A stretch of DNA of 64,000 nucleotides from Acrasis kona (GCA_026419775.2 JAOPGA020000603.1:62001-126000); one strand, 5' to 3'; counted from the stretch's first letter, positions 52,141 through 63,520 are shown. Translations and numbers: made by a program. Notes: generated by a model from the sequence alone, not told the origin.

Positions 52141-52424
52141 ATCATTATTCTTCAAGGAGTTTCATTGTATTTACAACTAGAGGGGTTATTCCTAAACTGT
52201 GTAATTAGAATAATTCTGGAATAGTCAGTTGATCGTGTGTCAATAGTGCTAATTTTGACTAGTCGGTTTTTTTAAAAATCCTTACATCTTTGCCGCGTGC
52301 TACGCAGTTACACACACCACAACAAAAAACCATCACGCATCCAGTGCATTTTCGCAAATTAGCATCACCCCCTGTACAATAAATAAATACCAAAGGGAAT
52401 GAAAAGCAAGAGTGAGTAGACCCG
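52141..52424. other. Spacer between PIEZO and the Cys/His protein
   Basis: 284 bp, AT-rich, no open frame; promoter of the downstream gene. Confidence 0.4.
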
Positions 52425-53146
52425 ATGCATTATTTACTAACCAGTGCACTCGCAGACGAATCCTTTGACAACGATCAAGATCTCCTTCGTCCATGCTGTA
52501 TTCAGGGTTGTGACAGATATGGCACAAGACTTTTGAGTAGCCTCAGAGATAAATACTCATTAAAGCAGGGGCACTCTGGTAGGGTCTGTGAAGGACATTA
52601 TCGAAGGGACCTCAGGGCATACAAACGTAATAATATCATTTCATGTAGCATTTTAACGTGAGTAAAAATTTAGGAAGTCAATCAAACTCTGGGACAAAAC
52701 ACTTGTTAGATGCGAGGAAACATAACCTGTACTCAACTTGCTCGCCTCCGAGAATAATCGAAGAGCCGACCACACCAACCAACAGTGTGAGGCAGGAGGT
52801 GGAACATTCTGAGAAGGACAAAGTAGGATCAAATGCCTCTTATTGTACAGAAGTAGTGGAAAATAGTCAAGAGAGCGGCTACTCCTCTTTAATGGACTCT
52901 TCTTCTGATGAGAAGGAGTTGAGCGTGGTTGATTCTGTTGACCCTAAAACAGTTGTAAGTAGAGATGAAATATTTATGGAGGTGGACGATGAGATTTATG
53001 CAAACTTGTACGATTATGAGGAGGAATGTGAAGATTTTTGCCATTCGGAGTGGATGAAATTTAAAAACAAGCGAAACTCTTTGGACGTTGTGAAGTTTAA
53101 GACTTTTTGTAACTTTATACTATCAAACCAAGGGGTCATCTGTTAA
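52425..53146 (+). CDS. Cys/His-motif protein with acidic tail
   Basis: Exons are 52425..52626 and 52674..53146, intron 47 nt (GTAATA...TTTAG), 224 aa. The first exon holds a compact CCIQGCDRYG...VCEGHYRRDLR segment. The C-C-C-H arrangement suggests one small zinc-binding unit of unknown family. The second part is Ser/Glu/Asp-rich and mostly disordered, with ENSQESGYSSLMDSSSDEKE as a likely phosphorylation cluster, and ends in a more ordered acidic and aromatic segment. The function is unknown. Confidence 0.6.
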
Positions 53147-53260
53147 ATAATAGTTAATAAATGTATATTATGCGAATTCCAGTCATTGTTTGTGTAAAAT
53201 ACGCGAAGAAAAAGCAACGGTTGAGTCATCTGTTTGGCGCGAGAGTGGATCGATAAATTA

Positions 53261-55695
53261 ATGACCGAACATTCAAGAACAGTTCGCACCAAACTGAAGA
53301 ATGCAGTCCAAAGGATACAGGTTGGTACAATTAATATCATTATCAATAACAAATTCAGCTAGAGGGACTATCGGAGGATGAAGTGGAAAAAATAGCGAGT
53401 GAGTTGTCGACAGAGGATGAAGAATCTGAAATGTCTCTATCACCTTCTTCCACAAACTCAACTTTTGCAGATGTGACACCATCTCCTTTTAGTGATCGAT
53501 ACGATGAGGAGAAATTACTAAAGCAGATATCAATTTTGAAGACTGAATTGCATGTGCAGAGATTAGAAGTCGATAAAGTAAAAAGAGAGTGCCAGCTAAA
53601 TATTGCATCAATTCAGGAGGATCATTATAAGGAAATTCACTCGTCGGAGATGGAGTTATTGAAATTCAAAACTATGGCCGCAAAGAACGAAAAGGAGTTT
53701 GATAATTTGCAACAAATGACTGCTAAGCAGATAAATGACTTGAAAGAAAAAATGTTAGTACTGGAAAACGAAAGACCTGTACTGGAGGAGCAAATGAAAC
53801 AAATAAAAGATGAATTTGATGGTGGTAGTATTTTAGAAGGAGATGGAATTGTTGTATCTGATGCAAGATACGCCGTTATTAAAAGATTGGATCCCAAGAT
53901 GCAGACTTTAAAACAGTTCGTGCAATGCAAGGTATTTTCAATTTCAAAATCTGATTCGAATTAATATTTTAGGTGTATGAAGTTGTATCCAAATACAAGA
54001 GCGATGCAGAATCTCTACAGACTCAAAACGAAGTGCTAGTACAGAATCTACTACAAACAACTTCTCAGCTAGATAAAATAAAAAGGAACAACGACAACAT
54101 TGAACTAATCAATTCTGATTTAGAGAAGGATCTAAACATCAAGATCTCAATTATTGAAAATAAAAATATCAGATTGTCAGAACAAGTAAACAAACTACTC
54201 GTAGAGGTTGAGGAGAATAAAGCTAAAGCTCAAATGTACGATGCTGTCAAATTAAAGGCTGATAACTACGAACAACAAGCAAATCAATACCTCCATAAGA
54301 TGGAGTTCCTTGAATCTAATTTATTAAAGTTAGTGCTAATATCGTCTACAATACAATAACCCAATAGCATCCAACATGAAAAGAATGAAAGCTCATCTAA
54401 ACTACAAACCACTACACAGCAGCTAGAGCTGTTAAAAAATGACAAGATGTACTTAGCTAAGGAGGTGGAAACTTTAAATGCTAGAATCAACAGATCTGAG
54501 GATCAGGTGAGTTTTGTGTTGCAATTGTACTCAATCATGATAGGTTGATCAGCAGCAGAATAAAATAAAAGCGCTCAAAGCTGAAAAGAACGCATTGTTT
54601 GAAAAGTTTGTTAACCACAAAGACAATTCTAGAACAGAGTACGAAAAAGCCCTGCAAGATGAAATCGTATCGCTAAGAAACCAAACCAATCATGACTTGC
54701 AAAAGATTAAAGCGAACGCTCAAGAGTCGTACGAAAGGGAAATACGTATTTTAAGAGAAGCAAAGGAGAATTCAGAGCATGCGCTTGAGAGATGTCGTCA
54801 AGAGCTTAGAGACTCTAAAGACCTCTATGATCAACTTCAAATGGACCACAGGGCACTTTCTAGCAATATGGACAAGCAACTCAATGAATTGAGGAGTCAA
54901 TTAAAACTAAAAATATTTGAAAATGAAAGAATAACAGTAATGCATTTGGAGACGAACAACAATTTGAAAACTCTAAAAAGCGAGTGTGATGTAAATCGTC
55001 AAAAAATTGATCTCCTAAAATCAGGATACTATAACTTGCAAACTGAATCAGCTAGAAGAATTGCTGAGTTAGAGGCATCGTTGCTTGCTAGCAAAAACGA
55101 GCTTAACAATTACAAGGAGCTAGAAAAGGAGTTAGATAAAGCTGTAGATTCTTATGTGCCAGATATGAATGATATTGCGTCCGAGTCGAGAATGATTGAC
55201 ATCTCTAACATGGTCCCTTCTAACGCTACTCGCAGATTAAAGTATAGCCTGTTCCTCACAAGGAGAGTATCGGAGGCGGATAAGATTATAAAGCAATATC
55301 GAAATGAGATTGTGGAAAGAGAGAATAAGATTACTTTGCTCACAGAGAGGCTTCAGAAAACTCAACAAAATTTAAATCAAGCTAATCAACCTTATAACTA
55401 TCTGGTGACGACTATAGAGGGCAAGGAGAATGAAATTGAAAAGTTGACAATACAAATTTCGAAACTAGAAGCCAACCTACAAAAGGCACACAAGGAGCTG
55501 AATGCCAACAAGATCAAAATAGGTCAGATGGAGAAGGACATAAGTAAAATCGGAGAACAACAAGCTGTGATTAAAAAGTTGAAAAATACATTAACAGAGA
55601 TTAGAAATCAGAATGACGCACCGATAAACCCTGTTCAAAATAACACATCAAAATACCACCAACTAATTAATAGATTAAACAACAATGTAATATAA
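53261..55695 (+). CDS. PIBF1: Centriolar protein PIBF1/CEP90
   Basis: Basal-body and centriolar-satellite coiled-coil protein needed for distal appendages and basal-body docking. Exons are 53261..53320, 53359..53931, 53973..54328, 54368..54506 and 54544..55695; introns 38, 41, 39 and 37 nt; 759 aa, essentially the length of the animal protein. Collinear signatures: VVSDARYAVIKRLDP...FVQCKVYEVVSKYK; TEYEKALQDEI followed by YEREIRILREAKEN; TRRLKYSLFLTRRV; and LNQANQPYNYLVTTIEGKEN. Together with MNS1 it indicates flagella or basal bodies. An alternative acceptor at 54552 exists for the last intron. Confidence 0.9.
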
Positions 55696-56008
55696 AATAC
55701 AAATCATTATTTCAACATAATTTTTCTTATTATNCACGCTCACCATGGTCCCAATAATTCTTATAATCCCGTACATCTTCCTTTCTAATGTGAATTCTTG
55801 CTTTTTAAGGTGTCAATGGTTTTACGTAACATAAAATATTCAAAATATTAATCTCGATCCGTGACCTTTGAACAGCAGATGAGTATGTAAAAAACTGACT
55901 CGTATAATATTCGAGGGTTTTGATGACATTAAAACATGCTGTGGCCGTCTCAGGTTGACATTTTGTTGAATTTGTTTGGTTGTCCAGCATCTTTTTACAA
56001 AGTGGAAG
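55696..56008. other. Spacer PIBF1 / NUP107, one ambiguous base
   Basis: 313 bp without a supported gene; base 55734 is N in the given sequence. Confidence 0.5.
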
Positions 56009-58392
56009 ATGGAGGAAGAGAACACACATGTTAAGAATGATCAACTACAACTTGTGGATATGCTTGATAGTTACAAACACCAATGCTACAAACGTTTAAA
56101 AGAGTTGGACGCACTAAAATCTAACGTTGGATACTTGTCGCAGGGCATACAATACAAAATAGCGCAAGACATCGCCACAGTAACAAAAGAAAGCGAAACT
56201 TGGCAGATGATACATACTTTATTCACAGACCACCTTAATCATTGGCAGGATCGCGTTGAGCAGTACGAAGATGATTCCGACATAAGTTTAGAGCATTGGA
56301 AAACAAACCAAGGCAAACTGGTACAACAGTTATTGTCGCAAGACCAAGAATTCCGCAAACAACAATTACTAGTACAGTGGTTAGAGTCTATTGCCGACCG
56401 CGATTACCTACAATACAAAGCACCAAGCTCAAAGTTATTGTGGGTTGTTAATGACTGGGACGTCAAGTCTACTACCTTCATTAGCCCACACTATGCTTTA
56501 CCAAAGCCAAGCACAGAGCAAGAAGTGCGTTACATTTGTACATTAATATTTAATCTTTACCTAGGTTGAAGATAGCATCATTGTGCAAGAAATGTGGAAT
56601 TTAGTAAGGTGTGGTCAGATTAAAAAGGCGCAGAGTTACTGTCGTGAAAAGAAACATTTTCGTAGGGCAGTCACATTGTCCAGTGCAACATTCATTCATG
56701 AAGCCTGTCAAGTTACTGGTACTATTTCATTTTTGTTCATCATTAAATCACGTTAGACGAAAAATACGTTGCAAGTAAACCTTCAGTCATGGACAATGAG
56801 AATAGAGCCATATATTACGAATCACTTTGGCAATTATCAGAACAGGTAACCATCAGTACATACATGACTTTTGACAATGACCAGGAAGATCTACACCCAT
56901 TAGAGAAGGCCACCTATGGAGCCCTGTGTGGAAACTTGAAATCAGTACTTCCAGCATGTGCCACTTATCATGACTACCTATGGGCCTACTTACGATCAAA
57001 CTTGATGGCTTCCATATACAAGTGTTTAGGGATGAAGACACATCAAACAACAGTTCTAGACTTGAGCGACATTTACAACAAACTTAAAAACGAAACGCCA
57101 ACCATAAGAGCACAATCCTTCGATACTTTCCATCAAATACAGCAACACATTAGTCTGAACGAAATGATCCAACTAGTCAACCTATTATCCCAGTGGTGCG
57201 ACACACCTGACGAATCAAGAGCACGCTTCTACGAACATTTAGTACGCATCAGCACTCACTTGGTGTTATTCATCGAACAATACTTTCAATGTCAACACTC
57301 CGAATGGAGTCTACCGACGGCTCCCATGGAAGACATTTTGATCGCTTACATTCATTACCTGAAGAGTTCTCAACAATACTTATTGGTGCCATACTACACG
57401 AGGTTCATCAGCAACGTTCACATTAGAAACAAAGCATTCGCAGCCTTCATTTATGACTTGAACGTTGATGCAAAGATGAAGAAGAAGATTTATAAGCAAG
57501 CAGCCGCATGTGGATTGGACATGAATGCCATCATCAAGGAACTGATAACGCGATCATTAGAAAGCGACAGGTCAACCCTGATCATACAATGGATGGACCA
57601 TCCCGATCGATACGTTGATGCCCTCGTGTATGCCAACATTTTGATTCGTGACCTGATTAGAGATGAATCCAAAGGAGTCGAACCCATATTGGATTTGATA
57701 AGATTGCTGCCGCAGGACATTATGGAAGTGGTTGGAGATCATCTGCAATCAGTAATGGTATGTGATGTGAAATGATGTGATTCTAAAAATAGTTTAGGAG
57801 CGGACTGGAGAGATCTCCGACAAGCAAGTACAACAAAGACAAGCACTACATGAACAAGCTTCGTATCGCAAGTATTTGAGCGCATTGGACACGTTCAAAC
57901 AATTCGACGCACATCAACCGCCACATCAACCCAAATGGATACATGCACAACAAGATGTCGGAATGTTGGTTCCTAGCGAGGGCATCGAATACAAATTACA
58001 AAAGGAAGCTTATGACAATGAGTTGCAATCATGGAAACAACAGCATGCGCAGTTGGCAAGAGCGGCATCAGAACAAGTCAAGAGCATGTTAGAATTTGTT
58101 AGTAGAGCGGATTCGAACGAGGAGCCCGCAGGTGATTATTTGAACAATTTCAAGCAGTACTGCATTCCTAATGGAGTGTTCATGTTATGTAGGATTTACC
58201 AAAGTGTGGGTTCGCACAGCGAATGGTAAGTATTCAAATGTATTTGATTGTAATGAAACTTTTAGTTTGGATTTGGCAGAGTTTGTTGCGGACGAAGCTT
58301 ATCAATTATACAAGTGGTTCACAAAGAAGGAGCTGAGCAAATTGATGTTCATGTTTGGTACGAGTGAAGTGGCAATGTTGGCTAGACAATAA
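56009..58392 (+). CDS. NUP107: Nucleoporin NUP107 (Nup84)
   Basis: Y-complex scaffold component of the nuclear pore. Exons are 56009..56524, 56565..56718, 56757..56845, 56885..57757, 57798..58225 and 58266..58392; introns 40, 38, 39, 40 and 40 nt; 728 aa, close to yeast Nup84. Landmarks: LVQWLESIADRDYLQY; YYESLWQLSEQEDLH then TYGALCGNLKSVLPAC; YLWAYLRSNL; and a C-terminal VADEAYQLYKWFTKKELSKL matching animal NUP107. The third intron (56846-56884) is 39 nt, a multiple of three, with no stop; only its removal restores the W-x21-GN spacing seen in other NUP107 proteins. Introns 1, 2, 4 and 5 break the frame and are certain. Confidence 0.92.
56846..56884 (+). other. Hidden 39-nt stop-free intron in NUP107
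   Basis: GTAACC donor, GACCAG acceptor, 3n length without stop. If retained it adds 13 residues (VTISTYMTFDNDQ) in the middle of a conserved helix pair. Confidence 0.75.
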
Positions 58393-58490
58393 AATTTATT
58401 TACTCGATTGGTTCTTTCTGAACAAGATTTCTTGTGCATGTTTTCCTTGTTATTCACACGGTTGACATTTTTTACAAAAAAGTTAACATA

Positions 58491-59045
58491 ATGTGGGCCA
58501 GGCTACCTCCAGTCGTCCGGACGTCTTTTATGGTTAGTTCTAGTATGTTTTTGGGAGATGTACTGTGCCAGAAAGTTGAGCACTATGAAACTGACCAAGA
58601 ATGGGATAGAATTCGTTCTTTAAGAATGGCTGTTCTGGGAGCTTTTATATCAGGACCCACAAGTCACGTAGTAGTTCACACACTAGAAAGATTGATACCT
58701 GGTAATTCTGTCAAAAGTTCCGCGATGAAGACTTTATGCAACTCCTTTATCGCTCCTTTCACAATGAGTATTTCGTTCACAGCAATAGTCCTTATGAAAG
58801 GCCAAACTCTTGATGATGCGAAAAGAAAAATTAAAAATGACGTCCCATCAACATGGTTAACTGCTGGATGCTATTGGCCTATCGTTGGATTTTTGAACTT
58901 TCGGCACACACCGCTGCAGTATCGGCCCTTGGTAGGAAGCTTAGCTGGAGTGCTGTGGAACATCTTTATGTCGAAACAAACAAACAGGGACGCCCCACCA
59001 GAGGTTGTGGATGTGCCTGTAGATGTGCCTGTAGATGCGAAATAG
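58491..59045 (+). CDS. Mpv17/PMP22-family membrane protein
   Basis: 184 aa from the ATG at 58491 (MWARLPPVVRT). Four predicted membrane spans, with the family signature at the end: TWLTAGCYWPIVGFLNFRHT and LQYRPLVGSLAGVLWNIFMS (WPxxxxxNFxxxPxxxRxxxxxxxxxxWNxxLS). Relatives sit in the mitochondrial inner membrane (Mpv17, Sym1) or peroxisomes (PMP22) and form small channels or support organelle stress tolerance. The C-terminal tail carries a short VDVPVDVPVDAK repeat. Confidence 0.85.
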   Translation: MWARLPPVVRTSFMVSSSMFLGDVLCQKVEHYETDQEWDRIRSLRMAVLGAFISGPTSHVVVHTLERLIPGNSVKSSAMKTLCNSFIAPFTMSISFTAIVLMKGQTLDDAKRKIKNDVPSTWLTAGCYWPIVGFLNFRHTPLQYRPLVGSLAGVLWNIFMSKQTNRDAPPEVVDVPVDVPVDAK

Positions 59046-59402
59046 AAGTGAGTCTGGTTCAACCATTAGAGTTAGATTTAAGTACGACGGCCTATGGTGT
59101 TTCTACGTGCAGGTCTTTTTCAAATGTATATGTACATAAATGTAATAAGTTTATTCTTTTTTGTTGTTTACAATATTAGCTCTATCACTCAACCTTCTGA
59201 GATGAAAATTGTTGGGCGTATACATTCTAGATTGCGTCAATTAAAATAAACCCAAGATTCCGCTCTTTTTGCGTTTCCCTTGCTTACCTTATGTTTACAA
59301 CAGGTCCTTTTTATATTTTTAGTTGTTATTTCCGGTATTTCGAAAACTATAAATACAATCGGATGTATCAACCCTGCACTTTATTCTAAACAAACAACAA
59401 CA
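59046..59402. other. Spacer downstream of the Mpv17-like gene
   Basis: 357 bp with no supported gene; contains the promoter of the small hydrophilic protein. Confidence 0.4.
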
Positions 59403-59579
59403 ATGTCATTGATAAACAAAGGAGACAGCAAGATTACACCAGGAGCCACACAGGGAGACGATGAAAATGTTATCCACACCGAAGAAGGAGAAAAGTTCAA
59501 AGGACAAGAGAGCGCACCTGATGTGTCAAACACTGATGTTCACGCAGAAGACGGAGGAATATTCCCAAGACAATCTTAA
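59403..59579 (+). CDS. 58-aa hydrophilin-like peptide
   Basis: Starts at the ATG at 59403 (MSLINKGDSK) after ACAACAACA, a leader type seen at other strong genes here. No Cys, Trp or membrane segment is present. Gly is about 12 percent, with Asp, Glu, Thr and Ser, so it meets the usual composition of hydrophilins (desiccation or osmotic stress peptides). There is no domain. A stress or cyst role is inferred from composition only. Confidence 0.5.
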   Translation: MSLINKGDSKITPGATQGDDENVIHTEEGEKFKGQESAPDVSNTDVHAEDGGIFPRQS

Positions 59580-59597
59580 TAAACACAATAATCGCAT

Positions 59598-60089
59598 TTA
59601 TTCATCATCTGAGTTACTCGTTTTTGATTTTTTTGAAGCATTCTTTGTTTTATCTTTAGGTGTCGTTTGTTTATTTGATTTTTTTGGAGTCTTCTCCTTC
59701 GTTTTCTCTTCTGTGTCTGTCCTCTTCCTCTTCTTGTCGTCTGTTTTTGACTTTTTGTTTTGTGTACCAAGTGGTTGGTTTGTCTTTGGGTGAACTAAAC
59801 AAGCATCGTATTTTATGTACTGTTCAAGTAAATTTCTTACAAACGTTAATCTATCCTCGGGGGTGGTTGTGTGTTCTTCCGCACCTTCGTGTTGTGTCTC
59901 GTCTTGGACCATCATTGCATTTTGAGATAGTTCTTCAAGGCTCTGTTGTTGAAGTACTGGTATGAATGCATCTAATTGTTTCAAGGCTTGTGCTGAAGAT
60001 ATTATGTTCAAAGACAATATTTTTGTGTTATAATCTTGTGTGTGTCTGTAAAATTCAATCTTGTTCTTTGTACTAATATTGTGCGTCAT
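59598..60089 (-). CDS. Lys-rich protein with a conserved-looking helical N-terminus
   Basis: 163 aa from the ATG at 60089 (MTHNISTKN); no ATG lies upstream in frame. Residues 1-110 look helical (ALKQLDAFIPVLQQQSLEEL, LTFVRNLLEQYIKYDACLV). The last 55 residues are Lys/Thr/Ser/Asp-rich (DDKKRKRTDTEEK and similar), a strong nuclear or nucleolar-type tail. No family recognised; a small subunit of a nuclear complex would fit. Confidence 0.5.
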   Translation of the reverse strand: MTHNISTKNKIEFYRHTQDYNTKILSLNIISSAQALKQLDAFIPVLQQQSLEELSQNAMMVQDETQHEGAEEHTTTPEDRLTFVRNLLEQYIKYDACLVHPKTNQPLGTQNKKSKTDDKKRKRTDTEEKTKEKTPKKSNKQTTPKDKTKNASKKSKTSNSDDE

Positions 60090-60294
60090 GTTCACACAAT
60101 TCAAAAAACTCTCTGAATGTCAACTACAACACACAAATTACAAGAAGAACAATTTATTTTTTTACACTATCAATGCCTTATGGCTTTCAAAATATTTGAG
60201 GCTCTCTGCAAATGGATTCCCTTTATCGTAACCCTTCATCATGCAAGCCTTTCTCTCGATTACAGCGCTCTCGATGACCATCCGGAAGAGGTCG

Positions 60295-61431
60295 TCATCC
60301 CTTTTTTGCTCTATGAATTTTATTGATTGCAGAAGTTTTAACACTTCCAGACAAATCAATTAGGTTTATACTCAAGAATCTACAATGACCCTTCACATTC
60401 TCAAACAAGTGCCCTTGGACGATGGAACCTCTAATGTAATCTTTATGGACTGGTATTAACGGGTTCGACGCACTTTTCCTGACTACCAAAATGCTCCCGT
60501 CAGGCTCTCTTCTGGCTGAAGCGATCACTGAAAAATCGCGATTTCCCAATGGAAAACCGCATGTCATTGTGCTACGGTATTGAAAGGTTTTGTATTTTTC
60601 ACAAACAGAGTCTTCAAAAAACTCTACAGAAGTCTTTTGATAGGAGTCCATTTTAACAAGTCCCTCAGTAGATCCTAGAAGTGAGTTAAACACCTCGTCT
60701 GATTTATAGTTTATTGTGATATCTTCTCTTGCAACTTTTACTCCTCTTGTTACCAGATCATGATAAAACTTTGAGATGTTGGTTTCGCCATGAACATCTG
60801 CATCTTGGAATTTTATGTAGGCGAGCACCTGATCAAAGTCCTCGTCTGTGATTTGGAGTCGATTATCGTCGAGGCCAATTTTCTTTGATCTGATCGTTGG
60901 AGAAGAAGGGTTGCGTACAACAGTTTTTGGGGAACCAATTTGTGACAAATAATCAGGGTTCTTCTTGAGGACTTTCTTAATGTGTTTGGCAAGTTGTGGA
61001 GAAGCGATGAAACCGGGCAAGCAGTCTGCTTTCAATTCCATATATATGTTGACTCGCAACTCATCAAATAAGTCTGACGGGCACTTTGATTCGTCACAGT
61101 GGCTGAAAGCCTCAAAGAATGTTTGACGAAGTTTGTTGCTGACATTAACTTCTTTTGGTGAGTTCACCTCTATAAACTCTGTAATAATTTTCTTGGCTGC
61201 ATTATACTTTGCACAGCAACCAACACAAGTCATGTACTTCTAAAAATTTTAGGATATAGTGGTTTGAAAAGGACTTACCCCAAGCTCGATTAGCAAAAGA
61301 AGTGGGTTAATATTGTGTATCTTGGTGAGATATTCAGCAAAACAGTCGCGGAGTTCATTGTTATCAATGATGTTTTCGAAGTGGATGTCATAGTTTATCA
61401 TAATATCTGCGACTTCATCTACTTTGTTCAT
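60295..61431 (-). CDS. RGS-START domain protein
   Basis: Minus-strand exons are 61279..61431 and 60295..61239, intron 39 nt (GTAAGT...TTTTTAG), 365 aa. The N-terminal RGS domain (ELRDCFAEYL...NPLLLLIELGKY; LFDELRVNIYMELKADCLPGF) would accelerate GTP hydrolysis on G-alpha subunits. The C-terminal half is a START lipid-binding domain (FEDSVCEKYKTFQYR, GNRDFSVIASARREPDGS, LSINLIDLSGSV). The frame stops just after an A6 run at about 60301-60306. Dropping one A would continue it to 60162 with about 45 more residues (RDDDLFRMVIESAVIERK...), so the true C-terminus may be longer. RGS plus START fusions are not common outside protists. Confidence 0.85.
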
Positions 61432-61922
61432 TGGTTTATATATCTTTTTTGATGCAATGTTCGAGAGGTTTCACATTCTATACGTCCAAATTGAGTACCT
61501 TTCCATCTAGGTGTCGATTGTAATGAATGAAAAAACATTGATGGTAGGGAATCATTACGTATTAATTTGGGCTTCTTTGGATTGACCTAACAACTTGATA
61601 AATTGGGTGGAGTAACGTGGTCCATAATCAGTAATAGCAGCACACTTTGCTGGAGATGAACAACGAAATAGGTTTCGTCAGCAGGTGCATTTAGTAGTAA
61701 TATCAGTAGTGCTGACTAAAGACATAGCAACGAGAATAGGAAACTAGAATTGATAAATCGATAGCGATCCTTAAGAAGCATCTAATGTACTTTTTGTTAT
61801 ATAAATCTCAGAACTTGTTGTTTTCTCAAATTCAATGTGCTCGATAAAATCTTATATGACCAAAGAACTTGACGCTTTACATTGTAAGTGCTTCATTTGG
61901 CAATTGTAACAAGTGAAATTTT
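61432..61922. other. 491-bp divergent intergenic region
   Basis: Upstream of the RGS-START gene and of RPC11. No open frame or RNA gene recognised. Confidence 0.4.
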
Positions 61923-62243
61923 ATGCCTTTCTTTTGCCCATACTGCTGTAACATCCTCCTTGTCGAAAACAACTCAGAACATAGCAATCAATGGTATTGC
62001 CAGACATGCCCTTACGTCTGTAGAGTGTCGCAGAAAATCGTCAACAAGGTTAAATTAGAAAAGAAGCAGGTGGACGACGTTCTTGGAGGTATCGACAAAT
62101 ATGCACCAACAGTCAACATGCAATGTCCCAAATGTAGCCAACCAGAGGCTTACTTTACTGAATTCCAAACAAGATCCGCCGATGAACCGATGACACAATT
62201 CTACCAGTGCGTAAGCTGTGGTCATCAATGGAAAATCAACTAA
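61923..62243 (+). CDS. POLR3K: RNA polymerase III subunit RPC11 (POLR3K)
   Basis: 106 aa, TFIIS-like subunit for RNA cleavage and termination/reinitiation by Pol III. N-terminal zinc ribbon FCPYCCNILL...WYCQTCPY; C-terminal ribbon CPKCSQPEAYFTEFQTRSAD then YQCVSCGHQWKIN. The acidic hairpin is RSADE (usual RSADEP). The length is almost the same as in human (108). Single exon, ATG preceded by AAATTTT. Confidence 0.95.
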   Translation: MPFFCPYCCNILLVENNSEHSNQWYCQTCPYVCRVSQKIVNKVKLEKKQVDDVLGGIDKYAPTVNMQCPKCSQPEAYFTEFQTRSADEPMTQFYQCVSCGHQWKIN

Positions 62244-62323
62244 TTGGATTTTTTTCCGAATGTTGGAGCGAAAAGTTGAACCCGAGTCAAGACATTAATT
62301 ATACTTATAAACATGTTAATTTA

Positions 62324-63296
62324 TTATAAACTATCAAAACTTGTACTTTCTACATTAATCTGCTTCATAAGCGCATGTACAATTGCCACCAGTTTTTCAT
62401 TTCCACCCAACCTCTCAATCTCGGAATACAACCGGGACTCACACTCTCGCAACCTTTTGATGCTGTACTCAAAGCTCTTTGTCTCCTTCATTATTTGCAC
62501 AGCATACTTTTTTAGCATTTCATCTTGCGTCTTTTGTTTGATAATGTTGACGAGGCGCCTATCATTTGGTAGCTGGTTAATGCTGTGTATGATTGGGAAT
62601 GAGAATTTTCCTTCAGTCAAGTCTTCACAAAACGATTTGTTTGCATGATACTTTGAGGATTGTAAATTTAGGTAATCATCCAATATTTGAAACAGAACTG
62701 CCATCTCATTCACTACCCCAGTATAATCTCTATAAAAAAGTGAGAAAAATGACATGATATATTTACATTGTGTTGGCGCTGACTGATTGCATGATTCCCA
62801 CGCTAAGTCTAAACAGACCGCCGGTTTTATTCTTGACCATTTCAATGTACTCTGATTCGGTTGGACATTTGAAATTGTCTCTCCAATCAATGTCTAAAGC
62901 TTGTCCTTTATGCAAATTGAGTAATTCATCCACAAAAACCGTCGTCGCTCTTGAATTTTCGAGCTTTTGCGTGTCTTTTAGTGCTTCAAAATAAATGTAG
63001 TTTGCACTGTTAATTGTGGCAGGTACTCCGTACATTAGATGCGTGCACGGTATTCCTCTTCTCAACTTCGAATTATCCTCAACGTCATCAATCATCAAAC
63101 TTGCACTATGTAACCTCTCTGTGATGTTCTTTACTAACTGAATGTTCTGGTCTGATATTTCTAACCAGTGGTTGAAAGCCTCTATCAAACTAGATCTTAT
63201 TCCTTTCCCCTCCGAATTCTTGATAAGGTAGAGGAATGGATCTAATACAGCTTTTGAGTCTGGAGATTGTGGTTCATCTGTGTTGGTTTGTTTCAT
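62324..63296 (-). CDS. GGPS1: Geranylgeranyl diphosphate synthase
   Basis: Adds isopentenyl-PP to make GGPP for prenylation (for example of the Rab11 in this window), quinones and dolichol. Minus-strand exons are 62767..63296 and 62324..62729 with a 37-nt intron (GTAAAT...TATAG), 311 aa. The animal and fungal type III pattern is clear: SLMIDDVEDNSKLRRG (first Asp motif), INSANYIYF, KTGGLFRLSVGIMQ, LFQILDDYLNL (second Asp motif), and ENKSFCEDLTEGKFSFP-like NKSFCEDLTEGKFSFP. No targeting peptide is obvious. Confidence 0.95.
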
Positions 63297-63520
63297 TTTC
63301 TGGAATTAGGTTAACGAACTTTCAAGTCAAACTATGGCCACCCAACAAAAATTGTAAAATTTGACGCTGTGAAGGCATAAATGACGTCATAATCATGCTT
63401 TTTTCAATTTCCCTTCTAATTTAAATTTGGCATACAAAATCAGTTCGAATTATATTGCCCCGTTTGAAAAATCTTTACAAGAGCTAAAACGTTAAATTTA
63501 CAATATTTTTCAACAGAAAC

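Noticed and set aside
52658-52677. 16- or 20-nt intron with a GTGAGT donor in the Cys/His gene
   Set aside because: Too short; the 47-nt intron 52627-52673 restores frame and has a TTTTAAC branch-like site.
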